Assembly (NCBI RefSeq): GCF_026672275.1 | Contig: NZ_JANQCD010000026.1 | Location: 1-64,000 of the forward strand | Direction: 5' to 3' | Length of the DNA stretch: 64,000 nt | Source: Marinifilum sp. D737 | GTDB taxonomy: Bacteria; Bacteroidota; Bacteroidia; Bacteroidales; Marinifilaceae | In this document: piece by piece, positions 36,623-45,914 of the stretch | How positions within the stretch are numbered: the stretch's first letter is position 1 | Layout: each line of letters begins with the position of its first letter | Position numbers and translations under genes: made by a program | The notes under the pieces: generated by a model | Told to the model about the DNA's origin: nothing | The model's input: the letters and a program-made list of their open reading frames with translations, nothing else | Database searches by the model: none

Positions 36623-37069
36623 ATGAGCTTACTTGAACAAATTAATGCAGATATGAAATCTGCAATGAAAGCAAAAGAAAAAGATAAGTTACAGGCAATA
36701 AGATCTGCAAAAACTGCTCTTACACTTGAAATGACTAAAACAGGAGCTTCGGAAATTGAAGATGCGGCAGCAGTTAAGATCATTCAGAAATTGGTGAAGC
36801 AACGTAAAGATGCGGCTGATACCTATAAGGGTGGTGGAAGAGAAGATTTGGCTGAAAAGGAATTGCTTGAAATGAGTTTCCTTGAAGTTTATTTACCAGC
36901 TCAAATGAGCGATGAGGAATTGACTGTAGCGGTTCAAAAAATTATTGCTGATACAGGAGCTTCATCAATGAAAGAAATGGGAAAAGTAATGGGAATGGCT
37001 ACAAAACAATTGGCAGGTAAAGCTGATGGAAAAGCCGTTGCTGATAAGGTAAAAGCTTTACTTTCCTAA
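36623..37069 (+). CDS. GatB/YqeY domain protein
   Basis: A 149-residue protein equivalent to the C-terminal helical domain of the amidotransferase subunit GatB (DMKSAMKAKEKDKLQAIRSA, LVKQRKDAADTYKGGGREDLAEKE, MGKVMGMATKQLAGKADGKAVADKVKALL). Free-standing YqeY proteins are presumed tRNA- or aminoacyl-tRNA-related, with unproved function. It commonly follows ftsZ in Bacteroidota. A frame opens at 36590, but ATG 36623 begins the conserved MSLLEQI. Last gene of the cluster, followed by a terminator. Confidence 0.92.
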   Translation: MSLLEQINADMKSAMKAKEKDKLQAIRSAKTALTLEMTKTGASEIEDAAAVKIIQKLVKQRKDAADTYKGGGREDLAEKELLEMSFLEVYLPAQMSDEELTVAVQKIIADTGASSMKEMGKVMGMATKQLAGKADGKAVADKVKALLS

Positions 37070-37093
37070 ATTCTTTTATTACACGATATTGAA

Positions 37094-37127
37094 AAGAGTT
37101 GTCATTTGTTGACAGCTCTTTTTTTTT
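37094..37127 (+). terminator. Terminator of the dcw cluster
   Basis: AAGAGTTGTCA (37094-37104) pairs with TGACAGCTCTT (37110-37120) with one G-T pair and a 5 nt loop, followed by an uninterrupted T-run to 37127. It lies 25 bp after the yqeY stop. Confidence 0.88.
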
Positions 37128-37233
37128 GTTCTTCCACTTGGTATTCTCTCTTTAAGTGAGATTGCGAATAATCCCATTTAAATTTTATAGTGAACTTTCG
37201 GCAAACTCAGCTTAATACAATCTATTACCCAAA

Positions 37234-37318
37234 GGTGTATTTTTCTTCCTGCAAGCTGCAGCAAAGAAAATACAGTGTGTAGAAATCGTCCTGCAGTCTG
37301 CAGCAAGAAAAATACACC
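37234..37318. repeat. 85 bp imperfect palindrome with internal direct repeats
   Basis: Outer arms 37234-37253 (GGTGTATTTTTCTTCCTGCA) and 37299-37318 are inverted copies with one mismatch. Inside, CTGCAAGCTGCAGC and CTGCAGTCTGCAGC form a second, direct-repeat relationship. It lies between the terminators of the dcw cluster and ppiD in a 330 bp region with no ORF. Confidence 0.75.
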
Positions 37319-37344
37319 ATGTAGCTACATCAACAATTTTGTGC

Positions 37345-37380
37345 AAAAAAAAAGCGAGATGAATGAATCACCTCGCTTTC
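37345..37380 (-). terminator. Terminator of ppiD
   Basis: AAAGCGAG (37351-37358) pairs with CTCGCTTT (37372-37379). On the minus strand the hairpin is followed by nine T residues. It lies about 20 bp past the ppiD stop. Confidence 0.8.
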
Positions 37381-37399
37381 TTTATGCATTTACTATTGT

Positions 37400-39523
37400 C
37401 TAGTAAAACTTATATCTTTTATCAACAACATTAGCATTTTCTCTTAATGCCTGGAATGCTTGATAGTTTGTACGATATTGGTATCCTTGTTCTAATCTTG
37501 CTTTGAAAGCTTCAACTGTATCATCAGTAACTTCATCAGTTGCTTCGTTGGTAACTAATACCATGTAAACACCTTGGTTACCTTCAATTGGAGCAGAAAT
37601 TTTTCCTTTTTCAAGAAGAGAAGCAGTACTGATTACATTAGGCTCAATACCTGCACCAGGAATCTGGAATGAAGAGAAGCTAACACCAGTTGCATTCTTT
37701 ACTTCAAGATTTGCTTTTTGTGCTACAGATAGAAGCGATTGAGCTCCCTGGCTGTTTTTCTTGAACTCAGCAATCATTTGCTCAGCTTTCTTTTCTTTTC
37801 TAACCTCACGTCTGATAGTAGAAGCTACATCATTGATGTTTGCGAAACCTTCTTCTTTGATGTCAGAAAGAACTGCAACAACAAATTTATCACCAAATTC
37901 AAATACTGCTGACTGGTCGTTGTTCATCAAAACATTTTCCATGTCTTCAGTTTGGTATGCTGATCTAACCAATTCTCTTGAGTTTTCAAGACCTGGAATG
38001 TTCTTGGTATCTCTTCTTAGGTTAGCAGTTCTTCTTTGTAAGTTTTGCTCCGATACAGCTTTTAAGAAAGACTCTTTGCTAAGGTTGTTACCAGCAAATG
38101 TACGTGCTTTTGCATAAGCTGTCTGAATCGTTTTATTGCTTGCTTCAACTTTACGATCAACAATTGCCAACTGTACTTTCTTAACAGATTTTCCTTTGTT
38201 GGTTACTTGTAAAACGTGAGCTCCAAATTGAGTTAAAACAACTTTGATTTCGTTTCTTTTTGAATCGAAAGCTGCTTCGCTAAATGGAAGAACCATTTGT
38301 CCTTGTTTAAACCATCCAAGATCACCACCATTAATTGCAGATCCTTGATCATCAGAATTAGCTTTTGCTAAATCATCGAAACGAGCACCTTTTTTAAGTA
38401 ATGTTTTTAAGCTATCTGCCTTAGCTTGTGCAGTAGCATAATCACCGTTTACCGGACGAATTAAGATATGACGTGCTTTAACAGAATCAGGAAGCATTTT
38501 AACTTCGTTGATTTTAGCTAATTTGTACGAATCACCTTCTGAGTATACATTACTAACATCACCTTTTTGGCCTGAGAATGCAAATTCTGCTAAATCAGCA
38601 TTTGTAATGTCTTCTTTTTTCAAATAAAGAGGATTGAAATCTGTATCAGCATTTAATTCTACAAATTGAGCGTTGTTGGTTTCAGCAGCAAAATCTGCTT
38701 TTAAATCAGCAATCGAATTTTCAGTAGCTTTATAATCATCAGTCGAAGGCTCAATCAAGAATGGAACGTAATCAATTCTTCTCGACTCAGTTTGTTCGAA
38801 TAAATCTTTGTGTTCGTTGTAATACTCTTTAATTTCAGAATCGCTTACAGTAATTGTACTATCTGGAATCAAGTTGTAATTTTTAACGATATAATTGATA
38901 TCTACTTTTTTGCTTCCTTTGGTAGCTAGATCTTTAACCATTGCATTAGGCATGTACAAACCTTTTTGAATTAAAGCATTGTACTTGGTTAAAGTTCTTT
39001 GAGTAGTCATTGCATTTTCGATGTTCAACCAATAGTTTTTTTGTGGAGTTCCCTTAGGAGCGTTAATTAACTGTTGAAGAGTTGCAACTACTTGTTCTTT
39101 GTTAAAAGTTCCGTCTTGACCTTGGAACATTTGACGAATTGTAGGATCGATATTTCTACCTTGAACCATGTCGAATAATTCATCAGAAGTTACTGAAATT
39201 CCTAATTCATCATATTCAACATTCATTACCATTTCTTGAACCATTTGCTGCCAAGTCTGTTCTCTTAATCTATCCATTTGTTCTGATGGAATTGAAGATT
39301 GACCAGACATCATTTTTGCTACTTCAATATTATGGTTGAATCGATTCTGAAAGTCTCGAATATTTACTGATTCACCTGCAATTTCTGCCATTTCATTTCG
39401 TGAATTCGTCAATAAGGAACCACCCGATTTTAGAGCGTCACCAGCAATAAATGCAAACAAAGCTCCCCCAATGATGATCCCAATAAACACACCACGGTTT
39501 CTTATTTTCTGTAATGTTGCCAT
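37400..39523 (-). CDS. ppiD: Peptidyl-prolyl isomerase PpiD/SurA-like
   Basis: Membrane-anchored periplasmic folding factor. 707 residues: cytoplasmic N-terminus, one membrane helix (GVFIGIIIGGALFAFIAGDAL), a long SurA-N/PpiD-type chaperone region (residues ~40-240), a parvulin domain at ~345-450 (VKARHILIRPVNGDY ... GGDLGWFKQGQMVLPFSEAAF ... VLTQFGAHVLQV) and a second degenerate parvulin-like segment towards the C-terminus. Acts on outer-membrane and secreted proteins at the translocon exit. It lies downstream of the coaX-lptC-hemolysin run after a 235 bp gap in which no promoter was recognised. Confidence 0.93.
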   Translation of the reverse strand: MATLQKIRNRGVFIGIIIGGALFAFIAGDALKSGGSLLTNSRNEMAEIAGESVNIRDFQNRFNHNIEVAKMMSGQSSIPSEQMDRLREQTWQQMVQEMVMNVEYDELGISVTSDELFDMVQGRNIDPTIRQMFQGQDGTFNKEQVVATLQQLINAPKGTPQKNYWLNIENAMTTQRTLTKYNALIQKGLYMPNAMVKDLATKGSKKVDINYIVKNYNLIPDSTITVSDSEIKEYYNEHKDLFEQTESRRIDYVPFLIEPSTDDYKATENSIADLKADFAAETNNAQFVELNADTDFNPLYLKKEDITNADLAEFAFSGQKGDVSNVYSEGDSYKLAKINEVKMLPDSVKARHILIRPVNGDYATAQAKADSLKTLLKKGARFDDLAKANSDDQGSAINGGDLGWFKQGQMVLPFSEAAFDSKRNEIKVVLTQFGAHVLQVTNKGKSVKKVQLAIVDRKVEASNKTIQTAYAKARTFAGNNLSKESFLKAVSEQNLQRRTANLRRDTKNIPGLENSRELVRSAYQTEDMENVLMNNDQSAVFEFGDKFVVAVLSDIKEEGFANINDVASTIRREVRKEKKAEQMIAEFKKNSQGAQSLLSVAQKANLEVKNATGVSFSSFQIPGAGIEPNVISTASLLEKGKISAPIEGNQGVYMVLVTNEATDEVTDDTVEAFKARLEQGYQYRTNYQAFQALRENANVVDKRYKFY

Positions 39524-39758
39524 CGAAAAAGATTTAAATATTTCTTAATTAGGCTACGAATATACAAAAAAATGGGAAATGATTGCTTTTTATAGCTATC
39601 AGTTTGGTGTCTTTTATAGTAAAGTAAAATTTACTTGATGAATGTTTTAAAAATGATGCTCAGATGAGACTTTTTCTCACCAATATCAATGGGGGGTGAT
39701 GAAATTGTATTTTGGTAGGATTTTGAGTCTAATGTTCAGTGGATGAGAAACAAAAAGA

Positions 39759-41018
39759 CTAAGTAATAATGGTTAGTTTAATCTTCTCGACCCTTGTATT
39801 ACTTACTTCTACAATCTTAAAATTAAAGTTCTCGATTCTGATGGTTTCGTTGTATTTAGGGATACTTTCGTGATTAAATAGAATGAATCCATTCAAGGTT
39901 TCGAAGTCTTCCGATTCAGGAAGGTTCAAATTATATTTGTCATTCAGGTAATCAATCTCTAATCGACCGGAGAATATAAATTCATTATCAGATAGAACTT
40001 CTTCTTCCAAATCGATATTATCATGTTCATCTTCAATTTCACCAAATATCTCTTCCATGATATCCTCAATGGTAACCATACCTGCGGTACCACCGAATTC
40101 ATCAACAACTACAGCAATGCTTTTTTGCTCCTTGGTAAATAGGTTTAGCAACTTATGTGCTGCCATGGTTTCCGGCACAAAAATAATTCGACTTAAAGCA
40201 GATTTAATACTTTGTGGCTTTTTGAAAATTACCGATGAATGAACATATCCAATAATGTTATCTATGGACTCTTTGTAGATTAAAATTCTTGAGTAGCCAG
40301 TTTCAATGAATCTTTGAGTTAAATCTTCAAGTTCACCATTTAATTCCATGGCTTCTATTTCATTCCTTGGAACGATACATTCGCGAAGTTTAACTTTGGA
40401 AAAATCCAATGCATTTCTAAAAATCTTGATATCATGCAATTCATCTTCAGCAATGGCTTGAGTATCCTGCCCCTCTTGTACCAAATGGTCAAGGTCAACT
40501 TTACCAAAAGCCTGCGTTTCCTCGTCTTCCGTAATTTTAGTGTTGAATAGTTTGTGAATAATGTTCTTCGATAGCATCATGGTTATTATTGTAACCGGAT
40601 AAAAAACGATATAAAAGAACATTACTGGCAGGGCAAAAAGGTTCAATGCAAAATTAGGGTTCAGCCTAAATAATGTTTTTGGAATAAACTCGGCCGTAAC
40701 CAGAATAAGAATTGTAGAAATAATCGTTTGTACGGTTAAAACCAATGATTCTGTATCAACCCAAAGTTCGATTGATGGTTTAAGTATTTTGGCCATATAA
40801 AGACCATAAACCACAAGAGCAATATTGTTACCAACCAACATTGTGCTGATATAGTGTCCTGGAAATCGGGAAAAGATGGATATAATTCTGGACGAAACCG
40901 TGTTTTTATTTCGATCCAATTCCATGCGCAATTTGTTGGCAGCAATAAAAGCAATTTCCATTCCTGAAAAAAAGGCTGAAAGCGCAAGCATGGCAAAAAT
41001 GATGATCAGATCATTCAT
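39759..41018 (-). CDS. Hemolysin family protein (DUF21-CBS-CorC)
   Basis: A CNNM/CorC-type membrane protein of 419 residues. The N-terminal DUF21 domain has about four membrane helices ([22 protein letters not shown]), followed by a CBS pair (residues ~205-320: [43 protein letters not shown]) and a C-terminal CorC_HlyC transporter-associated domain. Relatives transport or sense Mg/Co; a related protein, GldE, is tied to gliding in Bacteroidota, but that role cannot be assumed. Its ATG directly abuts the stop of the small membrane protein gene upstream. Confidence 0.92.
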   Translation of the reverse strand: MNDLIIIFAMLALSAFFSGMEIAFIAANKLRMELDRNKNTVSSRIISIFSRFPGHYISTMLVGNNIALVVYGLYMAKILKPSIELWVDTESLVLTVQTIISTILILVTAEFIPKTLFRLNPNFALNLFALPVMFFYIVFYPVTIITMMLSKNIIHKLFNTKITEDEETQAFGKVDLDHLVQEGQDTQAIAEDELHDIKIFRNALDFSKVKLRECIVPRNEIEAMELNGELEDLTQRFIETGYSRILIYKESIDNIIGYVHSSVIFKKPQSIKSALSRIIFVPETMAAHKLLNLFTKEQKSIAVVVDEFGGTAGMVTIEDIMEEIFGEIEDEHDNIDLEEEVLSDNEFIFSGRLEIDYLNDKYNLNLPESEDFETLNGFILFNHESIPKYNETIRIENFNFKIVEVSNTRVEKIKLTIIT

Positions 41019-41222
41019 TTACTTTGGGGATTGGTTTTTCTCTCGGGTTCGTCTAAGGTATCTACGCGATGTATACATTAGTGCTGCAAGAATAGCAATA
41101 ATGTACAATAAAATATTTTCGGAAAAATTGGTTTGCATGGTTCTGTATACCGCAAGACTAGCACTGCCAATCATTACAATCAACCAAACGATTTCTAATA
41201 CAAATGGTAATTTTTGATTCAC
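41019..41222 (-). CDS. Small membrane protein, 67 residues
   Basis: Not recognised as a named family. Two predicted membrane helices (VLEIVWLIVMIGSASLAVY and ILLYIIAILAALMYTSRR) and a basic C-terminal tail (RRYLRRTREKNQSPK). It is wedged between lptC (43 bp upstream) and the hemolysin-family gene (0 bp downstream) on the same strand, so it is very likely translated with them and may assist one of them. Confidence 0.8.
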   Translation of the reverse strand: MNQKLPFVLEIVWLIVMIGSASLAVYRTMQTNFSENILLYIIAILAALMYTSRRYLRRTREKNQSPK

Positions 41223-41265
41223 TTTAATCAGGTTTTGTTGTATGCAAGATAATAAGCTTTATTGA

Positions 41266-41850
41266 TTATTGCTCATTTTTATCCTCAAAATATACTTTTC
41301 CTGAGCCTTGTTTCAGTCTTAAATCATTCATGTCTTCATCAATTGAAAAGCTAGAGCCTTCCAATACTTGACCATCAGCTGTGATAATTCTGGTGTACTG
41401 ATTTGAATAAATTAACTGTTTGGTGTGATCCCAAAACATCAGTTCAGAACTAATTGTCTTGCCATCCGCACTTTTGGCAACCACATTATTTCTTAGTTCC
41501 CAAAGTTCCTCTTTAGGATAATGTTTTGCATAGTTGGCTTTAATTTCCCAGGCTATACTTTCATCTTTATCATACGAAATGATCTTGCCACCTTTGGGGA
41601 ATTCTTGAAGCATTCCGCTTTCTTCCGAATCCGTTTCAATAAATTCTACGGCAAAAGCTCGATATTGAATTTTAGTTGAATCGGTGAATATAAATTCAAC
41701 TTCTTTACCTTGTTGCAAAGGAAGATTCTCGTTGGTTGTAAGACTCTGCACCTCTTTCATGCTGTTCTCACAAGACAAAAGCATCGCAATCCCCGAAAGG
41801 ATTACAATGCTTTTGATAATATTGTATTTATTTTTTGGCGTACTATTCAT
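41266..41850 (-). CDS. lptC: LptC-like LPS export lipoprotein
   Basis: Periplasmic component of the Lpt bridge carrying LPS from the inner membrane to the outer membrane. 194 residues with N-terminal hydrophobic segment and lipobox (GIAMLLSCENS), so probably a lipoprotein in this phylum rather than a bitopic protein. The rest has the beta-jellyroll pattern of LptC/LptA (ANYAKHYPKEELWELRNNVVAKSADGKTISSELMFWD). Overlaps the upstream TPR gene by 8 bp. Confidence 0.9.
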   Translation of the reverse strand: MNSTPKNKYNIIKSIVILSGIAMLLSCENSMKEVQSLTTNENLPLQQGKEVEFIFTDSTKIQYRAFAVEFIETDSEESGMLQEFPKGGKIISYDKDESIAWEIKANYAKHYPKEELWELRNNVVAKSADGKTISSELMFWDHTKQLIYSNQYTRIITADGQVLEGSSFSIDEDMNDLRLKQGSGKVYFEDKNEQ

Positions 41851-43180
41851 TTAGTCTAGCCTTTGTAGTTTCGTTAACCCAACCACCTACAGTGATTACA
41901 TCTCCATCCTTAATACCTTCGAAGAAAGCATTTTCTTTATTTGGGAAATGCTTAGAATAAGTAGCGATTTGCTTTCTAGCTTCTTCTCCACACTCTGGAT
42001 CAACAGCTTTAGCTTTTTTAAATTTATCAACAGCTAACCAATACAAATATTTTTTCTCGATTGGCTTAGAACCGTATTTTGGCGCATATGCAGCATAAGC
42101 TTTACCAATTAGAATGTATGGCTCACCCCATCCTGATCTAAATTTAGCAGCTTTTAAAGCATTGGTTCTACAAGCACTAAGTTTACTCTGACTTAGTTGA
42201 ATGTATGCTAATTTGTAATGTAAGTCAGCCTTGATGTCAGCATCTTCTTCCAATTCAATTGCTTGCTCCAGGTATCCAATACTTTTACCAAATTCTTTTT
42301 TCTTGATAAACATTTTAGCCAAGTTGTGAGCTGCATCAGCATTTGGTTCTAACTCATATTTTCTTTCAGCAACCATTGCGTATAAAGCACCATCTTCACA
42401 TTCCTGACGATTCAACATACGAAGGATTTTGTTGATCAAAACCATATCGTCTTTGTTTGCTTCGAATTTAGGAGTAAAGATATTGCTTAATGTTTCGCAG
42501 TCAGCAACACCAGCTTTGAAGAAAATTTGCTCAACATTTTTACGAGCATTATCAAGGTTTTCTTTTTTCTTTTCATTGGTTTCAGCATCAATTTGCTTTT
42601 TAGCCATATCCATGAAAAGAAGGTAGTTGTCGATTACTTCTTCAGCTTCGATTTCTCCAGCTTTAACCAAAATACCTGAAGCTTCCATTGTGTAATTAAT
42701 TACAGTAGCTTCTGATTTTAATTGTTGCATTTCGATAGATTTCTTCAAAATGCTGTAAGCTTCTTTAACCGATGGGATATGTTTTTTCTTATACTTGAAT
42801 AAATCACCACCTTTACGGCCTAAAATCCATCCTTCAGGATATTTGCGGTCTTTTCCGAAATATTTGATACGCTGATCGTAAACCATCATTAAAGTATCAA
42901 TATACTTTGGGTTTTTGGTTTTACGTAGCATACCACGCATAATTGTTACACCTTTGATATAAGTTGTTTTTTGGAAAGCTGGAGCATTATTGTAAACGTA
43001 TCTCCATCCTTGAAGAGCCTCTTCATAATCTTTTTGCTTCACCATCTCAACATACAGAGAGGCGTTCAATACAGTCTGAGCACTATCCAATCCATATTTT
43101 GATTCCAAAGTCTGTGCCTTAAGGGTAAACATACTTGAAAGCAAAAGAACCACAGTTGCGATTGTAAATCTTGTTTTCAT
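41843..43180 (-). CDS. Secreted TPR repeat protein
   Basis: A 445-residue protein with signal peptide (MKTRFTIATVVLLLSSMFTLKAQ) and several tetratricopeptide repeats, clearest at residues ~270-350 (PNADAAHNLAKMFIKKKEFG, AIELEEDADIKADLHYKLAY) and around GEPYILIGKAYAAYAPKYG. TPR arrays scaffold protein complexes; no enzymatic domain is seen. It lies between coaX and lptC, a conserved arrangement in this phylum, and overlaps lptC, which suggests an envelope assembly role by context only. Confidence 0.85.
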   Translation of the reverse strand: MKTRFTIATVVLLLSSMFTLKAQTLESKYGLDSAQTVLNASLYVEMVKQKDYEEALQGWRYVYNNAPAFQKTTYIKGVTIMRGMLRKTKNPKYIDTLMMVYDQRIKYFGKDRKYPEGWILGRKGGDLFKYKKKHIPSVKEAYSILKKSIEMQQLKSEATVINYTMEASGILVKAGEIEAEEVIDNYLLFMDMAKKQIDAETNEKKKENLDNARKNVEQIFFKAGVADCETLSNIFTPKFEANKDDMVLINKILRMLNRQECEDGALYAMVAERKYELEPNADAAHNLAKMFIKKKEFGKSIGYLEQAIELEEDADIKADLHYKLAYIQLSQSKLSACRTNALKAAKFRSGWGEPYILIGKAYAAYAPKYGSKPIEKKYLYWLAVDKFKKAKAVDPECGEEARKQIATYSKHFPNKENAFFEGIKDGDVITVGGWVNETTKARLNE

Positions 43181-43434
43181 GTTATTAAATTTTTTATAAT
43201 CAAGTTTAATTGTTGCAAAACTATAAAAATGGGCTTTAGGATATCCTGAAAAATGTCATATCTATTAAGTCAGAATAAATATAACGAAAGTTTTAGTTTT
43301 GTTGGAACTAAAACTGCAAAACTCATACCAAAATTTCAGTATAAGTTTTGAATTCGTTCTAAATAACCATTTGAAAGCTCTAAAATTAGCTTCTTGCAAA
43401 ACTATAAATAAATTGGAAATCAACAAAAACTTTG

Positions 43435-44178
43435 TTAATTATTAGAGCGTTCCAAAATATTAAATTCGAGAATATGGTTTAGCCCTATTGCCAGTACATT
43501 CATTTCGAGAGTAGCAGTATTGGTAATACTTTTATACAAAAAAGGAGCGTCGCCTCCAGTTAATATTACTCTTAGATCTGCATGTTTCTCTTTTAATTGA
43601 TTGATATATGAATCTATTTCAAACACAATTCCATTTTGTACTCCTCCGGTTATTGCCTGGTTGGTGTTTTTCCCAATTAGTGGATAATCTTCATTTACAG
43701 AAAGCAGTGGTAGTTTCTTTGTAAAATGATTTAATGCTTTGTATCGCATACTTAAACCAGGAGAAATGCATCCACCAATGTATTGTCCTTTCTTATTTAA
43801 GAAATCGAAGGTTATGGCAGTTCCTGCATCAATAATCAAAATGTTCTGATTGGGAATCATAGCGTATGCTCCAATACATGCAGCTAATCTATCGTAACCC
43901 AATGTCTTTTTTGATTCATATAAATTTTCTACCGGTATAGGAAGTTTAGAGTCAAAAAATAAAACATGTGGGATTTTCGTTTTAAGAAAATTGATCAACT
44001 TATCGGGATATTCACGAACCGAAGCGATGATTACCTTTTCTATAGTCGTGAATTCTCCTAGTAATTCCTTTGCAAATTCGACATCCTCTTTTTCAGAAGC
44101 TTTGGTAGTATTTAATGCTCCTCTTAGGAAAATACTAGCTTTAATTTTTGTGTTGCCTATGTCAATTATAAGATTCAA
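43435..44178 (-). CDS. coaX: Type III pantothenate kinase CoaX
   Basis: Phosphorylates pantothenate in the first step of CoA synthesis; type III enzymes are actin/ASKHA-fold. 247 residues with the phosphate loop LIIDIGNTKIKASIF, GYDRLAACIGAYA, IIDAGTAITFDFL with GGCISPGLSMRYKAL, and GGVQNGIVFEIDSYI. Full length. First gene of the minus-strand coaX-TPR-lptC-small protein-hemolysin run; a 254 bp gap separates it from the TPR gene. Confidence 0.96.
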   Translation of the reverse strand: MNLIIDIGNTKIKASIFLRGALNTTKASEKEDVEFAKELLGEFTTIEKVIIASVREYPDKLINFLKTKIPHVLFFDSKLPIPVENLYESKKTLGYDRLAACIGAYAMIPNQNILIIDAGTAITFDFLNKKGQYIGGCISPGLSMRYKALNHFTKKLPLLSVNEDYPLIGKNTNQAITGGVQNGIVFEIDSYINQLKEKHADLRVILTGGDAPFLYKSITNTATLEMNVLAIGLNHILEFNILERSNN

Positions 44179-44383
44179 TGGAAAATAATTGAAGTGTATT
44201 ATTATAAATAGCTTGTAAAATCGCTTAAAATTAGTAAACTTTAGGCATATAAATTAAGTGCCCAACAGGTTTTTCAAAAGGAATTAATAAAGATTAATCC
44301 TCTTTAATTTTTTTAAAGGTGAATAACCCATGCTCTAGGTATTAAATGGTATTAGTATCGGTAAAATTTTCAATTACTGCTTA

Positions 44384-45850
44384 ATGAAAAAAAAGATTTT
44401 AATCGTTGAGGACGACAACTTAATTTCGACAATATTCCGAATGTTCTTAAAGGAATTAGGTTACGATTTGTTAGGAATTGTTGAAGATGGTAAAGAAGCC
44501 ATTCGTTTGTGTGAAAAATTAAATCCGGATATTGTTCTTATGGACGTTCATTTGGGAGGAGATCTGGATGGTATTCAAACAACCGAATTGATAAAATCTA
44601 AATTTGATATTCCGGTTATTTTCCTTTCCAGCGATACTGAAGAGTCTACCATCCAAAGAGTTATTAATACACATTCTTATGGATATCTGGTAAAACCAAT
44701 CGATAAAAAAGAGTTGGGAATATCAATTGAATTGGCTTTTTACAAGCATCAGTTTGATTTAGACCAGAAAATGAGAGAAAAGCGATTCCGTAATTTTATA
44801 ACCGATTCGCCAGAGGCAATTTTGGTGATTAATGAAGCAGGTGGAATTGAATATCTAAATTGTTTGGGATTAAAATTATTTCGAACAGCATATATTGAAG
44901 ACCTTATGGGACTTCAACTTCTTTCCTATATCAGTGAAGAGTATCAAGAGGAGTTTAAAGAAAAGTTCGATCGAGCTGTTCAGATGGGGCAGGGAATAGA
45001 ATATACTCACTTAAAATTTAAAACCATTCATGGTGACCCGTTTGATGTTGGCTTAACTGCTGCTCATATTGAGTTTAATGGAAAGAACAATCTTCAATTT
45101 ATTATTCGTGATATTACCCAGGAATATTCTTACCGGGAGATGTTGGCTGAAAAAGCAGATATTATCAACCATTTTCATGATGGAGTGGTAACCTTCGATT
45201 TAAATGGAATGGTTAAATCATGGAACAAAGGATGCGAAAGAATATTCGGTAAAAAGGAAAATGAAATCATTGGAAAGCCTTATAGCGATTTATCCTTATC
45301 GGGAAGAGAAAAATCATTTGCTGAAGATTTGTTGATTCCAACTGAAAAAAGTAGCAATTACGAAGTGGAACTTCTATTTGATATCGATGGTAAAGAAACT
45401 TATCTAAAGCTATACTCTTCGATGCTAAAAAACGAGAAGGGAATCGATAAAGGAATCGTTTGCTATGTAAGAGATGTAACGGTTCGCAAGAAAAGCCAGT
45501 TAATGTTAGAGGAAAGCGAGCGCAGAAATAAAGATTTAATCAATGCCATTCCTGATTTAATTTTTGTTGTGAATAAAGAGGGAATTTTTGAGGATTATAA
45601 AATGGAAGATGATTCTTTTTTAGCTCTTCCAAAAGATGAAATAATTGGTGCCCATTTAAAGAAAGTATTTTCAGGAGAAGTTTTGCAGTTGGCTGAAGCG
45701 AAAATAGAGAAAGTTTTGAGTGTTGGTTTTATGGAGAAATTCAAATACGAAATGAAAACAACTAAAGGAGAGCATTGGTATGAAGCTCGCATTACCAACC
45801 TGGGAAATGATAAGGTTTTGGTTTTGGTTAGGGAGATACACGAAGATTAA
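44384..45850 (+). CDS. Response regulator with three PAS domains and no output domain
   Basis: A 488-residue protein: REC domain (1-120) with acidic pocket E9-D10-D11, phosphoacceptor D54 (MDVHLGG) and YLVKP lysine; then PAS domains at ~133-250, ~258-370 (GVVTFDLNGMVKSWNKGCERIFG) and ~380-485 (IPDLIFVVNKEGIFEDYKM). The chain stops after the third PAS. No histidine kinase, GGDEF, EAL, HTH or phosphatase domain follows, and a terminator lies 24 bp after the stop, so it is not simply the 5' part of a broken kinase gene. It may work by protein contact with a separate kinase. Confidence 0.9.
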   Translation: MKKKILIVEDDNLISTIFRMFLKELGYDLLGIVEDGKEAIRLCEKLNPDIVLMDVHLGGDLDGIQTTELIKSKFDIPVIFLSSDTEESTIQRVINTHSYGYLVKPIDKKELGISIELAFYKHQFDLDQKMREKRFRNFITDSPEAILVINEAGGIEYLNCLGLKLFRTAYIEDLMGLQLLSYISEEYQEEFKEKFDRAVQMGQGIEYTHLKFKTIHGDPFDVGLTAAHIEFNGKNNLQFIIRDITQEYSYREMLAEKADIINHFHDGVVTFDLNGMVKSWNKGCERIFGKKENEIIGKPYSDLSLSGREKSFAEDLLIPTEKSSNYEVELLFDIDGKETYLKLYSSMLKNEKGIDKGIVCYVRDVTVRKKSQLMLEESERRNKDLINAIPDLIFVVNKEGIFEDYKMEDDSFLALPKDEIIGAHLKKVFSGEVLQLAEAKIEKVLSVGFMEKFKYEMKTTKGEHWYEARITNLGNDKVLVLVREIHED

Positions 45851-45873
45851 ATCATACACTAATAAAGAATTTT

Positions 45874-45908
45874 AAAGATCGCTGAGTATTGAACTTAGCG
45901 ATCTTTTT
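45874..45908. terminator. Bidirectional terminator between the REC-PAS gene and mfd
   Basis: AAAGATCGCTGAGT (45874-45887) pairs with ACTTAGCGATCTTT (45893-45906) with one mismatch; T-run on the plus strand (ATCTTTTTTTATC) and T-rich sequence on the minus strand. It separates convergent genes. Confidence 0.85.
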
Positions 45909-45914
45909 TTATCA

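Noticed and set aside
37761-38117. 118-codon plus-strand ORF inside ppiD
   Set aside because: Shadow of the ppiD reading frame; low-complexity Ser/Leu/Phe translation with no motif.
44384-45850. Frameshifted histidine kinase
   Set aside because: No kinase motifs (H-box, N, G boxes) occur in any frame after the stop, and a terminator follows within about 25 bp.
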